DNA from: Stereum hirsutum FP-91666 SS1
Taxonomy: Eukaryota > Basidiomycota > Agaricomycetes > Russulales > Stereaceae
Assembly: GCF_000264905.1 (NCBI RefSeq)
Contig: NW_006763144.1
Location: 372,001 to 436,000 of the forward strand
Direction: 5' to 3'
DNA length: 64,000 nucleotides
Position numbers and translations under genes: made by a program
The notes under the pieces: model-generated
What the model was told of the DNA's origin: nothing
Seen by the model: the letters and a program-made list of their open reading frames with translations, nothing else
Database searches by the model: none
Shown here: positions 10,520 to 23,112 of the stretch, piece by piece
Layout of the letters: each line of letters starts with the position of its first letter
How positions within the stretch are numbered: position 1 is the stretch's first letter

Positions 10520-13500
10520 ATGTCTTTTCCCCCACACGATCGTGCGTAGTAGTCTAATCACTAAAAGATCCAATAAACTCATCATTTTACTCTGCTCTTG
10601 CTGCTGGAAAACACATTGGTCACGATCTTACCTCAGTAACGACTCCCTTCAACTTTGCGCAGGAAGAGGAAAAGGTCATCAAGTTCTGGAGAGAGATCGA
10701 TGCTTTTCAGACGAGTCTGAAGCTCTCCGAGGGTAGGCCTGAGTTTTCTTTCTATGATGGACCGCCCTTTGCCACCGGTCTTCCGCATTATGGACATTTG
10801 CTCGCTGGCACTATCAAGGTGAGTCACTGAAGCTAGGATATGAATACCCTTTCCCAATGAAATCATCTTATCATTTCAATTGACTTGTCGCCACACCTCC
10901 TAGGACATCGTAACTCGCCACGCTCATGTCTCAGGCCACCATGTCCCAAGACGCTTCGGCTGGGACACCCACGGTCTCCCTGTCGAACACGAGATCGACA
11001 AAAAACTAAACATCACGTCTCGGGAAGACGTTATGAAGATGGGCCTCGATAACTACAATGCCGAGTGCCGCGCCATCGTCATGCGTTACGCAGGAGAATG
11101 GCGCAACACCGTCGAGCGGATGGGACGATGGATCGATTTCGACAACGATTACAAGACCCTCAATCTGAGCTTCATGGAGAGCGTTTGGTGGGCGTTCAAG
11201 CAGCTGTTCGATAAGGGACTGGTGTACCGTGGATTGAGGGTCATGCCTTATTCGACGGGTCTGTTGACGCCCCTAAGTAACTTCGAGGCGGGGTTGGATT
11301 ATCGGGATGTTAATGACCCTGCTGGTGCGTTTCGTTCTCTGTATCTCATGATGGGCTGGTCTCAAGAGCTTGTTTGAATAGTTACTGTGGCGTTCCCACT
11401 CGTCGACGATCTCTCCACATCGCTCTTGGCATGGACGACCACACCCTGGACTCTGCCGTCAAATCTCGGTCTCTGCGTCCACCCCGATTTCACCTACATC
11501 AAAATTCACGACCAGGAGCGGGATCAGAACTTCATCATCAACGAAAAGCTCCTACGGACACTATACAAGGATCCCAAGAAGGCCAAGTTCAAGAAGCTCG
11601 GAACCTTCAAGGGGTCCGACATGAAGGGTTGGCGATATGTTCCTCCGTTCGAGTACTTCACTGAGCGGGTTCGTCTTCTCCTCGTTCAGACTCTTTCTTG
11701 GCGCTGATGGTACCGTCTGGATTTAGTACGAGGACAAGGCCTTCCGTATCCTCAATGACACCTACGTCACGGACGAGAGCGGAACGGGCATCGTCCACCA
11801 AGCTCCCGCGTTTGGTGAAGACGATCACCGCATTGCCCTTGCGCATGGCGTCCTTCGCGCTGACGAGATGCCGCCATGCCCCATCGATGACTCTGGCAAG
11901 TTCACAAGTGAGGTGCCGGACTTTGTGGGGCAGCATGTCAAAGTACGTTGGTGTTATCGTCGAGATAAGATAACATTTGCCTATACTCACCCTTTGCCTG
12001 TTACTAGGTCGCGGACAAGGAGATTCAGAAGGTGCTAAAGGCAAAGGGACGGTTGATCGTCCAGTCAACATTGAACCACTCGTATCCTTACTGCTGGAGG
12101 TTCGTCGGACTCCTGCTTTCTGGGCTAAACTCCGTCATATTGACCGACATCTCCTGCGCGCAGGTCAGGTACTCCGCTACTCTACCGCGCCATCCCCGTC
12201 TGGTTCGTTCGCGTGCAGCCGATCACCGACCAACTCATGCAAAACAATGCCGAGACACACTGGTGAGCTATTTCCAGCACTACAGCCCCTTCTATATGGG
12301 CTCATGCTTTCTCCTTTCTCAAGGGTCCCACAACACGTCAAAGAGGGACGGTTCGGCAACTGGCTCGCTAATGCTCGAGACTGGAATATTTCGCGGAATC
12401 GCTTCTGGGGGACACCCATCCCGTTGTGGGTCTCGGACGATTACAAGGAGGTATGCCCACAAACTCCTTGGCGCCTCTGTATCTTCAGAATGCTCATCGA
12501 AGCGGATGATATGGTAGATTGTTCCCGTCGGATCCGTCGAGGAGCTGGAGAGGCTATCCGGTGTGAAGGGCATCACGGACATTCACCCCGACAAGATCAA
12601 CCATATCACCATCCCTTCGCAGCAGGGCAAAGGTGATTTGAAGAGGATTGAGGAGGTGTTTGATTGTTGGTTCGAGTCCGGAAGGTCAGTCTCTGTCCTT
12701 GTCTCCCCTGCCGCCATTCCCAACCAGTGACCATCTGTACTGACCCCCGGTCTGAAAAATAGCATGCCCTATGCTCAGCTTCACTATCCCTTCGAAAACA
12801 AGGAACTCTTCGAGAAGACGTTCCCCGCGAACTTCATTTCCGAGGGTATTGACCAGACGAGAGGTTGGTTCTACACTCTGTTGGTGTTGTCGTCGCATCT
12901 GTTCGGAAAGGCACCATGGAAGAACTTGATCGTGACGGGTTTGGTCTTGGCCGCGTATGTCCCGCCATACTTCGTGTGGCGTGACCCTTTGAACTGACAA
13001 TTTCTGGTCTTTCAGCGATGGAAAGAAGATGAGCAAGAGTCTGCGTAATTACCCGGACCCGAACTTGATCATCAACCAGTATGGTGCTGATGCTACCAGG
13101 TACGCCACATTCTTCTTTCTTGGGTGGGATTAGCGACTAACGTCGTAAACAGAATGTTCCTCGTCAACTCCCCCATCGTCCGAGGAGACAACCTCCGCTT
13201 CCGCGAAGAAGGCGTCCGCGAAGTCGTCTCCCGCGTTCTCCTACCCTGGCTCAACTCCTTCCGGTTCTTCCTCGGCCAAGTCGCACTGCTCAAAAAATCC
13301 ACAGGCCACTCCTTCAAATACGACGCCCACGCGCCCGTATCGAACAATGTCATGGATCGCTGGATCCTTGCGCGGTGTCAGTCGCTCATCAAACTCGTGA
13401 AGGAGGAGATGGCGGCGTATAGGCTGTATACGATCATCCCGAGACTGTTGGATCTGGTGGACGAGTTGACGAATTGGTATATCAGGTTTAACAGGAGGAG

Positions 13501-14623
13501 GTTGAAGGGAGAGGATGGGAAGGAGGATACGGTTCAGGCCCTGAATACGCTGTTTGAGACGTTGTTCACGCTTTGTAGGACGATGGTCAGTCAATCCGTT
13601 CTTCTTACCTTGTTCACGGCCCTGTTACTAATTCGATTGTGGCGATCTAGTCATCATACACGCCGTTCTTGACTGAGAACATTTACCAGACGTTGCGGAC
13701 GTTCATCCCCGAGGACCCAAAGGCTGGTGATACCCGGTCTATCCACTTCATCCTCTTCCCAGAAGTGAAGGAGGAGTACTTTGATCCGGCGATCGAGCGC
13801 CAAGTCAAGCGTATGCAGATTATCATCGAGCTCACCCGAACCGTGCGCGAGCGCCACAGTATCTCATTAAAGGTAAACATTTTTGCCACGCAAACTTCCT
13901 CCACATAGGAGCTCATCACGAACTCAATTACAGACACCTCTCAAAGAACTCCTTGTCTTCCACGCCGACCCGCAATACCTCGAAGACGTCCGCTCCCTCC
14001 AACGCTATATCGAATCCGAACTCAACGTCCGCGACGTCGTCCTTACCTCCGACGAGTCCAAATCCGGCGTCAAATACCGCGCCGTAGCCGACTGGTCCGT
14101 CCTCGGTCGCAAACTCCGCTCCAACCTCGGCATAGTCAAAACCGCGCTTCCCGCCCTGACCTCCGATGAAGTCAAATCGTACACCGATACGGGAAGGATC
14201 ACCGTCGCCGGCATCGAGCTCGTCGAGGGCGATCTGACCGTGCAGCGGTATATCGAGGTTCCTGAGGGCGAGGGAGGCCAGTATGCCACTAATACGGATA
14301 ATGATGCGGTTGTGAGGCTGGATGTGCAGGTCCATCCGGAGTTGGCGGGCGAGTGGTTGGCGAGGGAGTTGATTAATAGGGTGCAGAAGTTGAGGAAGAA
14401 GGCGGGGTTGCAGGCTACGGATGATGTTGATGTGTTTTATAGGTTTGAGGAGGGGGCGGGACAGGAGTTGGTGCAGGCGATGAAGGACCATGGAGAGGTT
14501 ATTAGGAGGACGGTGAGGAATGTGCCGGTGGATGTGAAGGAGAAGAAGGGGGGTAAGGTGTTGATTGAGGAGGAGCAGGAGGTGGCGGAGGTGAAGTTCG
14601 CGCTGTTGTTGGTGAGGGCATGA
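10520..14623 (+). CDS. ILS1: Isoleucyl-tRNA synthetase, cytoplasmic
   Basis: Class I aminoacyl-tRNA synthetase that charges tRNA-Ile with isoleucine for cytosolic translation. A tiny first exon (ATG at 10520, MSFPPHD) joins over an intron ending at the CAG at about 10636 to [16 protein letters not shown]. The HIGH-type motif is PHYGHLLAG (about 10785-10810); a [10 protein letters not shown] block lies near 10960. The editing domain has [10 protein letters not shown] (about 11437) and [17 protein letters not shown] (about 11775). [18 protein letters not shown] is at about 12380 and the class I KMSKS loop reads GKKMSKS (about 13022). The anticodon-binding region ([14 protein letters not shown]) and the eukaryotic C-terminal extension follow to the stop at 14623. 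About a dozen short introns restore the frame. There is no mitochondrial presequence, which fits the cytosolic enzyme. It looks intact. Confidence 0.97.
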
Positions 14624-14828
14624 GCATGCACGGTTTATTTGTGGGTTCATTCATGCTGGGCGTTATGACGGGTATGAAGATGAAGTAAAGAGCAGTTGTA
14701 ATACAAGACATTGTTGTTCCATCTAGAATACAGAGTTGATCGCTCTCTTGAATACAGTACAGATAGTTACAGCGTGAAAGCAAAAAGCACGAACACGAAC
14801 ATAGACGCCAGAGAGGACGCAAGGTATA

Positions 14829-15631
14829 TCACTTCTTCGTCGACCCGAACCCTCCAAAGCCCATCATATTCATCATATCCACGTCCGCACCACCAGACTC
14901 TGCAGCAGTCTGCTGAGCGAGCTCGAGCCTCGCCTTCTCTCGTTGGGCCTTCTTCTGGTTCTTCTTCTCCTCGCGAGCGGCCAATTCCTTAGCGCGAATT
15001 TCAGCGAGGCGTTGGTCAAAATCAAAGGCTTTGGCGTTGGACGCGTCTTTTGTCTTCTCGCGAAGGTAGGCAATTCGTGCACGGACTTGTTCGACGGTCG
15101 AACGCTCTATTCGCGTAGTCTGCCCAAGTGCACGTAGATCTGTGGGTCGAATGAGTGAGCTGCTATGTAGAGCCTCAAGGGAACGTCAACATACGTGCTC
15201 GACCATTGATGTGGTCCAAGTAGCCAGTACTATCCTTGTACGTCCGGTTACATGTTTCGCAGTAGAAACCAGGTTGCCCAGGGCCTCTACCACCAGGGTT
15301 CTGCACGACCATAGTTTTATTCAGGTTCTTGTCAAGCTCGAGATCATGGTCTCGTCGTTTCATGAGCTCTGTAGGTTTGGGCAGGTCTTGTTTCTTCGCC
15401 CGCAGAGGTTTCTTCCCTATCAAATACCGACGGACACATATTAGTATTATGGATTGTAGATACAAGTAGGAGAGACTCACCTTGCTTCATCCGCTCGTCA
15501 TTCTCCTTCATACGGTCGCGCTCCTCCTCGTCTTTCTTCTTCGCTCGTTCAGCATACTCCTCCTTGTCCCATTTTCTACGAAAGTCTGTGTCCGCCGCCT
15601 TTGCACCATACGCGCCCTGTTTATCGGCCAT
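14829..15631 (-). CDS. SNU23: U4/U6.U5 tri-snRNP zinc-finger protein SNU23 (ZMAT2 family)
   Basis: Pre-mRNA splicing factor of the tri-snRNP and spliceosomal B complex in the nucleus. It starts at the ATG at 15631 (MADKQGAYGAKAADTDFRRKWD). The charged N-terminal helix (EEYAERAKKKDEEERDRM) is followed by LRAKKQDLPKPTELMKRRDHDLELDKNLNKT. Next comes the U1-type C2H2 zinc finger FYCETCNRTYKDSTGYLDHINGRAH (Cys-x2-Cys...His-x5-His, about 15280-15190). The basic C-terminal helix (RLAEIRAKELAAREEKKNQKKAQRE) ends with a Met/Gly/Phe tail, GFGGFGSTKK, at 14829. Two introns (about 15416-15480 and 15136-15190) keep the frame. It converges on ILS1 with only about 200 bases between the stop codons. Confidence 0.92.
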
Positions 15632-15904
15632 AGCAGAAGAGAAAGGCAATAAAGCTGAACTGGAGGTGGTGGCGCAAGACAAAGTGGTTTAGCGCCCACG
15701 TGTGGCTGGCGCCTGCGGTGCGAAGTCGAGCGGAGTCGCACGCGACTTGGTCAAAACATTCAAAACCGCTCTGCTCTCTCTCCTTCTGTCTGCTTGCTTC
15801 TTGATTCCCACAGCTCCTTCCCCAGTGGCATGCACCGCTAGCCACCCATCACACTCTTCAGATATACGACACGAACACGACACGAATAATCGCATATTAA
15901 TAAG
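15632..15904. promoter_or_regulatory. Divergent promoter, SNU23 / EXS-domain gene
   Basis: About 270 bases between head-to-head start codons, so both core promoters must lie here. It contains a CACGTG-like stretch (gcgcccacgtgtggctgg, about 15692-15709), an E-box-type site that could be regulatory. Confidence 0.45.
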
Positions 15905-17978
15905 ATGAGCAATGAAGCGGATGACAGCCACTTCATAGCCATCTTCCCCCTCCCTTTCCGCGTTCTCTTCCTCGTAGGCCTCGGTATCTGGGGCTGGGGC
16001 GCAAATTTACACGGTCTCTACTTGCTCGGAATCGATGCAGCCAACGCTCTCGATCTTCGACCACGAGATTCACCGGACGGAACTCTTACGCCATTACCGA
16101 TTTCGAGGAGTTCCAGTCAACGTGGCTTCAAGTTCGTTCAAGATCCTGCGTCGTACTATGCGCCCGTCTATCGCCTTGCAGGGTTTTATACCGTCTTTTG
16201 CACTATCTCGTGGATGCTCTATCGTTATGCGACTTTTGGCGACGTCGCGGAGGTCAACACCTACAAGTATATTCCGGCTCTGTGCGCCCTGGGCGTATGC
16301 ATGGGTCTCATCTCCCCATTAAACACATTACAAAAACGTGAGCGTGATGTGTTTCTACTGTAAGGCAAACCCCATCATCTCACACTCCCAGGTCACCCTC
16401 TCCACTATCACTACCCATCATCGCCACCGAATCCACTAAATCATCATCACCTGCTCTAAAAAATCACCTCGCTCACGCCCAGCTCTGTCCAGCTCGATCC
16501 GAAGATGTCTGTTTCCGCCTTCGGGGAGGCCGATATATTTCTCGGATGTCGTGTTTGCGGATGTGTTCACTTCGTTCGCGAAGGTGTTGGGCGATGTGTG
16601 GCTTTCGGTGTGCATGTTGATGCCGGGAGGAAGTATTTTGGAGTTGCCACAACAGGAGGGGTGGACGAGGTGGGTCTTACCGGCTCTGATGAGGTGAGTC
16701 TTTTGCTCTATCTATTCTTACGACGTCATACTTTTCACATGCCGCATGGGAGGACCTTCTCGACGTCCCTGCTTCACGAGCTCAACGCCTGATCTCGTTT
16801 TGCTCCAACAGCTTGCCCTATCTCGTACGCTTCCGACAATGTATGATCGAATGGACCGCCCCCTCGAACGAGAGTAAACGGCCACTCTTCAACGCGATCA
16901 AATACGCGTCTTCCTTCCCCGTCATCTTCCTCTCCGCGGCTCAACGGATCGTGGTCTCCGACCTCGTCAAGGAGAAGGGTGATCACATCAAGAATGAGGC
17001 GTGGCACGGGGAACATACCCTCTTCCGGCTTTGGTACGTTCCTCCTTTCTCAAGGCCATGTTTTCTTGGTCACCGATGCTGATAACGGTTTCCAACCGCA
17101 GGCTGTTGACCGCTTTGGTAAACTCGCTGTATTCGTTCTGGTGGGACGTAACGAACGATTGGGGGTTCAGTCTCTTGCAGCCTTCCTGGCTCAACCCACC
17201 ACCAAAACCGTCCAGACCCACTTCACTCCCACGACCGCTCGTCCTCGCCACACTGCATGAACGAGCCGAATCGCTCACCAGTGTCCGGACGTCCGTGTCA
17301 ACGCCGACGACCTCGCCCTCTGGTCTTTCATCACAACAGCCTACCCTCGATTCTATCGATGGTGCCTTCAAGCCGCCATTATCGCACTTGCGCTCACATT
17401 CTCCACTGTTACCTCTGAACACGACTCGTCCCTCATCCACGAACCATAATCCCACCCAACATCAACATCAACATCATCAGCAACAGCACCCCCTCGGCCT
17501 CCGTCACCCCCTGCTCTTCCCCCTACCCGTCTACCCCTCCATAATCTTCCTCGATCTCATCCTCCGACTCACCTGGTCCATAAAACTGTCCACACATCTC
17601 CACGCACACGCACAGGGAGAGGGAAGCGCGTTGATATTTTGGGTCGAGGTGGCGGAGGTGCTGAGGAGGTGGGTGTGGGTATTTGTGAGGGTTGAGTGGG
17701 AGGTGGTGAAGAGGGGGTTGACGGGAGCTGCGCCTGGGACGGGGAGAGAGATCGTGGATTGGGATGAGAGAGATGAGGAGGAGGATGAGAGGGTGGAGGG
17801 TGAGCAAGAATATGAGTTGGACGAGGAGAGGGACAGGGACAGGGATGCGGGGGCAGGGTCAGTGGCGGGAAGAGGATATGGAATGAATGGCTATAGCGGA
17901 GGCGATCCCGAGGGTCCGTTTGATGTCGTGTTTGAGGCGGAAGCGGCTAGACAGGACGGGAAAGCGAGGGTCGTTTGA
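15905..17978 (+). CDS. EXS-domain membrane protein (ERD1/XPR1-like)
   Basis: Polytopic membrane protein of the EXS family. Yeast Erd1 works in the Golgi in retention of glycosyltransferases and phosphate recycling, and XPR1 exports phosphate. It starts at the ATG at 15905; early helices include FRVLFLVGLGIWGWGANLHGLYLL and LAGFYTVFCTISWMLYRY. The EXS core is visible: a DVVFADVFTSFAKVLGDVW block (about 16545-16610), SLPYLVRFRQCMIEW, NAIKYASSFPVIFLSA, LWLLTALVNSLYSFWWDVTNDWGFSLL (about 17090-17175) and WVEVAEVLRRWVWVFVRVEWE (about 17640-17705). There is no SPX domain, which favours ERD1 over XPR1. A Ser/Thr/His-rich insert (about 17200-17500) lies between the last EXS helices, and the tail is Glu/Asp/Arg-rich and ends at 17978. 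Introns about 16338-16510, 16694-16811 and 17034-17101 restore the frame. Confidence 0.82.
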
Positions 17979-19105
17979 GCTTTTCGCATCGTATCTCGAA
18001 AAGCTTAAACCTCGAGCGAGGCTTGCGGATTCGTGCAATTGGGGTATCGCGCTTCGGACTTGCGGTGCGATCGCCCTCCTATTTTATAGTTGTCTCTTGT
18101 TTCCATTTCTTGAAACTTCCATTTCGAATGCTTTTCGCGCTTTGAAGTACAGTAAGTTATTATACCCCCGGGGCTGTAATCGACGGGGACTTGCAGGTGA
18201 GTAACTTTAGATACGGTGGCACTGCTACATAAGTACGAATGGATTTCCGCTGGCGTAATGAGATCGACCGTTTCCGTGCCCTTAGGCTTGTGTTCTCGTC
18301 GTGGCCGGTGAGGTCAGCATGAGTGGGGGTAAGGGTGAGGGCATGTCTTGTAAAATTTAGGTGGTGAGGGTGGCCGGTGAGTGGACGGTGGACGGTAGAG
18401 CGGTGAACGGTGATAGGTACTGTATACATGCTTGATCAGTACGTGGCTTCGGGCGATTTACGGTCTGCGGATGGGTTGGCGCTGTGCGCAAAACAGATGC
18501 GGATTCGGACAGCGGGCAGCGGGAGTAGCGCTATGTCGTTCTAATTCATTCATGACCGGTCGTATTTATTCATCCTGTTTCGTTTGAAGGGATAGTTCAA
18601 CTAGATCCTCTCACTCTCGCCGAGGAACACCCAGTGAAACCGAGCCTTTCCTACTGCCGCGAACTAGATGGTGAAAGGTGGTGTTGAGCAAAGTGCCACT
18701 GTGGCCACGCCAGACACGTGCGCTGGGCGCCTATCCATGTGACGACATCGCGGTAGGCGCGCCTCCTACGTCGAACGCGCGCTGGCGAACGCGCTGCACG
18801 GCGGTAAATTGCATGCGATGGGCTGGACGGTATCAAGCAAGAAAAAGGACACATCGTACTTACGAAGGCGATCGCAAAGCGCGAACAAGGAATGAAACGA
18901 TCAGGCCACAATGTGCACGAGACATGTCAGACACTGAAAGAAGAGGAGCCAGCAATGCTTTGTCAGCAAACGAGCAACTCCGGCGTCTTGACGTATAATA
19001 GCCACTGAGTCCTCTGCGCTCGCCCAGCCAGCGACCCCTTCGGCCGTCCCTCGCCTTCCCATCAGCTCTCCCTCATCCGTCCTCTGTCCTCTGCCGTCGT
19101 ACGCT
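17979..19105. other. Intergenic with GGTGA-rich patch, upstream of ERG8
   Basis: About 1.1 kb with no supported gene. A G-rich stretch at about 18300-18420 repeats GGTGA/GGACGGT words. The ERG8 promoter and 5' UTR must lie at its right end; the last 100 bases are C/T-rich, common just before basidiomycete start codons. Confidence 0.45.
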
Positions 19106-22100
19106 ATGGCGACCGTCATCTCGTCCCCAGGAAAAGTTCTCATCGCTGGAGGCTACCTCGTCCTCGACCCAGCCTACTCTGGCGTCGTCGTATCCACTTC
19201 TTCTCGGTTCTACACCGTCGTCCGCGACCCTGCTTCTGTTACCGGCACTCACACGCCAAACCATATCGAGGTCAGATCGCCGCAGTTCCTCGACGCTACA
19301 TGGACGTATTCCGTAAACTACGACGCAAGTGGGAGTAAAGTATCCGTCGAGACGTACGTCTTGTGCTTTTGTCTGCTTTTTTGATCGTGCTTTCATACTT
19401 TGTGGGCGGAAAGTGCGGAGGGACCGTCGAAGAACAAGTTTGTCCATTTGGCGATTCAAAATACGCTTGCGCTCGTTGTCGAGATCAAGGGTGCGACCGC
19501 GCTCAAGGAGCGCCTCTCCCGGGGGCTTCACATTGTTATCGTCGGGGACAATGATTTCTACTCGCAACAGGACCAGGTTCGTCGGTATCACTTTTATCAT
19601 CGCGCCGTCTTCAGAGATTCAGAGTTCTCCGTTTTACTCTCGTATACTGACCGCCGGCAATGCGCTTCTCTCGGTTTACACAAAATCACAGCTTCAAGCA
19701 CGCAACCTCCCCCCAACGCTATCTTCACTCGCGCAATTGCCCCCGTTCAGCCCCACCAACGTCCGTCTCTCTGATGTCGCCAAGACGGGACTCGGCTCCT
19801 CAGCCGCCCTCATCACCTCATTCTGCACCGCCCTCCTCGTGCACTTCTCAGTCATCCCTCCCTCCGTCCTCGCCACATCTTCTCCGTCCGGCGCAAGCAC
19901 AGAGGCCAAAAGACTAGCCCACAATCTCGCTCAATTCGTACACTGTCTCGCACAGGGCAAAGTCGGCAGCGGCTTCGACGTGTCTGCGGCCGTGTTCGGG
20001 AGCCATCTCTACAGGAGATTCAGCCCGGAGGTTATTCAGCCATTGATGCAGGACGAGAAGGTATGTCAAAAACTCGCTTCATCAACGTTATGGGTATGAA
20101 ATCCGATTGCGGCATGATACGATGCGAGACCGACACGATACGACACGACGCATTACTGTGCGGCCGTGCGGCCGTTCCCTCCTTCCATTTCATCTCCTCC
20201 ACCCCACAAAAACCGACCGTCCCTTAACTCCTCTTGCTCCGCACTTTTCCGTAAATTACACGAATCGAGCAATCCCGTCCGAGAGCTGTGAGACGGAGAC
20301 GCATGTCCTCTCGGCGAACGATCACGTTCTGAACATCGAGGCATCTCGTGTTTTGGTAGACGCCACACAGCGCATCTCCCACATGCCTACTGATGCCTAC
20401 ACACGCATCTTGACTTCCTCCGTATTTCGTTCCTCGTATCATCCCGTTACCACGTCTTCTCTCGTGCATTGCGCATAGCTGCACTGTATGGTGCGCTGTA
20501 CGGTGAGCCTGAACGAGGACCCGGACGGGTCACCGATCATGACATGCATGAATTGCTTCCTTTGCCTCCCCCCACCCCGATCCTCCCGATTTACCCGATT
20601 TTCAATGTCGATGTCCCGATGTCCCGATTTCATCAAGAACTCAACGTGTTTTTAATTGATCTCATCTCTCTTTCCTCATCTCTTCCTCTCCTCTCCTCTT
20701 TTCTCATCTTCTCTTTGTCTTCCAATCCTTCGGTCTCGCGTTACGGTTTGGGGCTCACGGTCATGGGATTATATTACATAGCCGCCACACCTCCTCGCGG
20801 TGCTCTCGCCACAGAACCCGACCTGGGATTACGCCATCCAGCCGTTCAAGTTGCCACCCTACACGAGGATTTTGCTCGCGGACATTCACGCGGGGAGCAA
20901 TACGCCGCATTTGGTGTCGAAGGTGCTCAGTTGGCGGAAGGAGAAGAAGGAGGAAGGTATGTCTCCGCGCATTCACCTCTTCCGTGTCGTCACTTGCTGT
21001 GTATGGGAGTTGATGGTTTTGCTTCCGCTGGGGTGGGATTGTGACTGTGATCGTGATTGTGATTTTGCGGCGTTGTGGCTCGTTTTGGATTGGGAACAGC
21101 TCTCGCACTGTGGACGAAACTCGACCAGCTCAACACGTCGCTCGCGAAATGCCTCACGCGTCTTTCGGAGTTGCATGAACGGGATCAGGGAATATATCTG
21201 CAGGCGATCAAGTGGATAGCGAGTATCCAATCCGTTCAGGTGAGTTTTCTGCCTTTGACCGTCTACCGCTTCGTGTCAGAGTTCGCGATGACTCCGAGTG
21301 CCCCGTGAGGGATGCCTATATCAGGCTCTGTCTGTCTCTCTTTGCGAAGTTGCCGACTTGCTTCGTTGGAGGTGTGCGGGTCGGGCGATGTTCGGGGTAT
21401 GACCTCGCTCAAGAGTGCTTCTCATTGAGATCCACACAGATGGAAGCGCTCGTCGAGCCATTGAAGTCATATCCTGCATTCCTTGATTTAGGGGTTGATC
21501 CGCACCTATTACCCTGTCTTTTTGACTTTTGCATTTGGATTACATGGCACTGAATCTGGAACGATGACGTCTTTTGTCGCTGTGTTGACATGGTATTGTG
21601 GCGATAAACTAATGTTTTTTTTTGGATCCAATAGTGGCTTGCGATCCTCAATGCTCAACCTGAGTTGTCTGATTGTCTGGAAGCGTTCAACGAGGCGCAT
21701 GTTTTGACTGAGGTATGTGGATCATCATTTTCGTCCTTGTTCTTCTCTGTGCGCCGCTGGGGTCGCATCAGATTGATCCTCATTATCTGCACCATGATAT
21801 ATAGGCAATTCGAGCCAAAATGCGCGAAATGGGAAGCCTGAGCGGTGTCGATATCGAGCCTCCGCAACAGACGAAGCTACTCGACGACTCGATCTCGCTC
21901 GCTGGCGTTATCGGTGGTGGAGTTCCTGGTGGTAAGCCCTCCGTATTCGGACCGGAATAACAGTACCTAATGCCCATGGCGGTCCTTCTGTTGAATTAGC
22001 TGGTGGATACGACGCCGTGTGGCTCCTGCTCTCCGACCCACCAGAACCGGTGCACGATATCCGGCCGCTCGTGCGCGTCGAGCGGCTCTGGGGCGCCCAG

Positions 22101-22205
22101 AAGAGCGTCACACCGCTTTTGGCGGAGGAGAGCGTGGCGGGGAGTGGGATCCGGTTGGAGGAGTTGGGGAGTGTGAAGGGGTTGGAGGCGGTCGTGTCGG
22201 CTTGA
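19106..22205 (+). CDS. ERG8: Phosphomevalonate kinase
   Basis: GHMP-family kinase that phosphorylates 5-phosphomevalonate to 5-diphosphomevalonate in the mevalonate route to ergosterol. It starts at the ATG at 19106 (MATVISSPGKVLIAGGYLVLD), where GKVLIAGGYLVL is the N-terminal GHMP motif. Exons then give FVHLAIQNTLALVVEIKG and GDNDFYSQ (about 19545). The central ATP-binding loop is DVAKTGLGSSAALITSF (about 19777-19827), followed by LAQGKVGSGFDVSAAVFGS (about 19950-20005). After a long intron the frame resumes at NPTWDYAIQPFKLP and ILLADIHAGSNTPHLV (about 20815-20920). Further exons include LHERDQGIYLQAIKWI, LDDSISLAGVIGGGVPGAGGYDAVWLL (C-terminal GHMP motif, about 21890-22030) and a tail ending LEAVVSA. 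The 754-bp intron (20061-20814) is far longer than its neighbours. No disabling change was seen. Confidence 0.95.
20061..20814 (+). other. Long ERG8 intron with low-complexity DNA
   Basis: The donor gtatgt at 20061 and acceptor ccacag at 20809-20814 both lie at phase 0 and join DEK to NPTWDY. At 754 bp it is over ten times the usual intron length here. Inside are GACACGATACGACACGACG words (about 20115-20150), CCCGAT repeats (about 20578-20632) and a C/T-rich run (about 20655-20730). A short unrecognised exon inside cannot be excluded. Confidence 0.7.
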
Positions 22206-23112
22206 GCTTTCTCCTATTCGATCGTGCTTGAACAGGAGGGGGCTTATTTCGCGATGTGAAACATTGGTGGCAGGGCTATCGGAGTTCGCTATATCTTCTC
22301 GAGCGGAGCGAGACAAATGATTGTGGTGCATCGGTTTCGGTATACGACAAGGTCTGGTCTGGTCTGGTCTGGTCCATGGAAGCATCTGAACTCATGTCTG
22401 GGTCAATTGGGTTGGAAGTACACGACTTATATTTATTTCCGTAGACTCACGCTGCTTCTCTTTCTGATCTACTACTCTCTATTTCTTTCTGTGCTGTTTC
22501 TGCTGTCCGTCTGTCGCTCTGGTTTAATTTGGATTCACCTTGTAGGGCGGATTCGATTGCACTTCTGAGTGATCTTGACGGTATTCATGTTTTCTTTTGT
22601 TGATGCTTTTGTTGTTGTGTTGGTTCAACCTTTTTCGTTCGACCCGGATATCTTACTTACTCACCTTTGAATCGTTTGCATACATCGGATTCACTTTGTC
22701 TCGTTCGTTCTGGCTGAGTGTGGTGGAAGAGTGCTTGGAAGAAAGGCGACTGTTGGGCCACACCGATTTTGTCTTGCTGTCGATTTAGCGCCCGGCAAAG
22801 TCCGGTCCATTTCACCTGTCAGGTTGTGGCGCTCGGCAGCGGGCGGTTGATCAACTTCGACCTTTCTTGTGTCTGACCACGACAATCATGCATTGCCCAA
22901 GACAGCTTTTTGACTTAACAAAGAGACTGCGATCCCTAGACACTACTCTATTGTGACCTTAGCGGTGTGCTTGTTTATTTGCGACACGACGAGCCCGATC
23001 GAGGTGTGCAAATTTCCCACTGGCCGACTACTTTGAACTGAGCAAAGTGTGAGTGCACTACTGTACCGTTCAGCACGCACATTAATCTGAGCCATCCCGA
23101 TAAGTCTTTAAT
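22206..23112. other. Intergenic with TGGTC microsatellite
   Basis: About 900 bases between ERG8 and the F-box gene, mostly T-rich. It contains four to five tandem TGGTC units at about 22349-22373. No gene was recognised. Confidence 0.5.
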
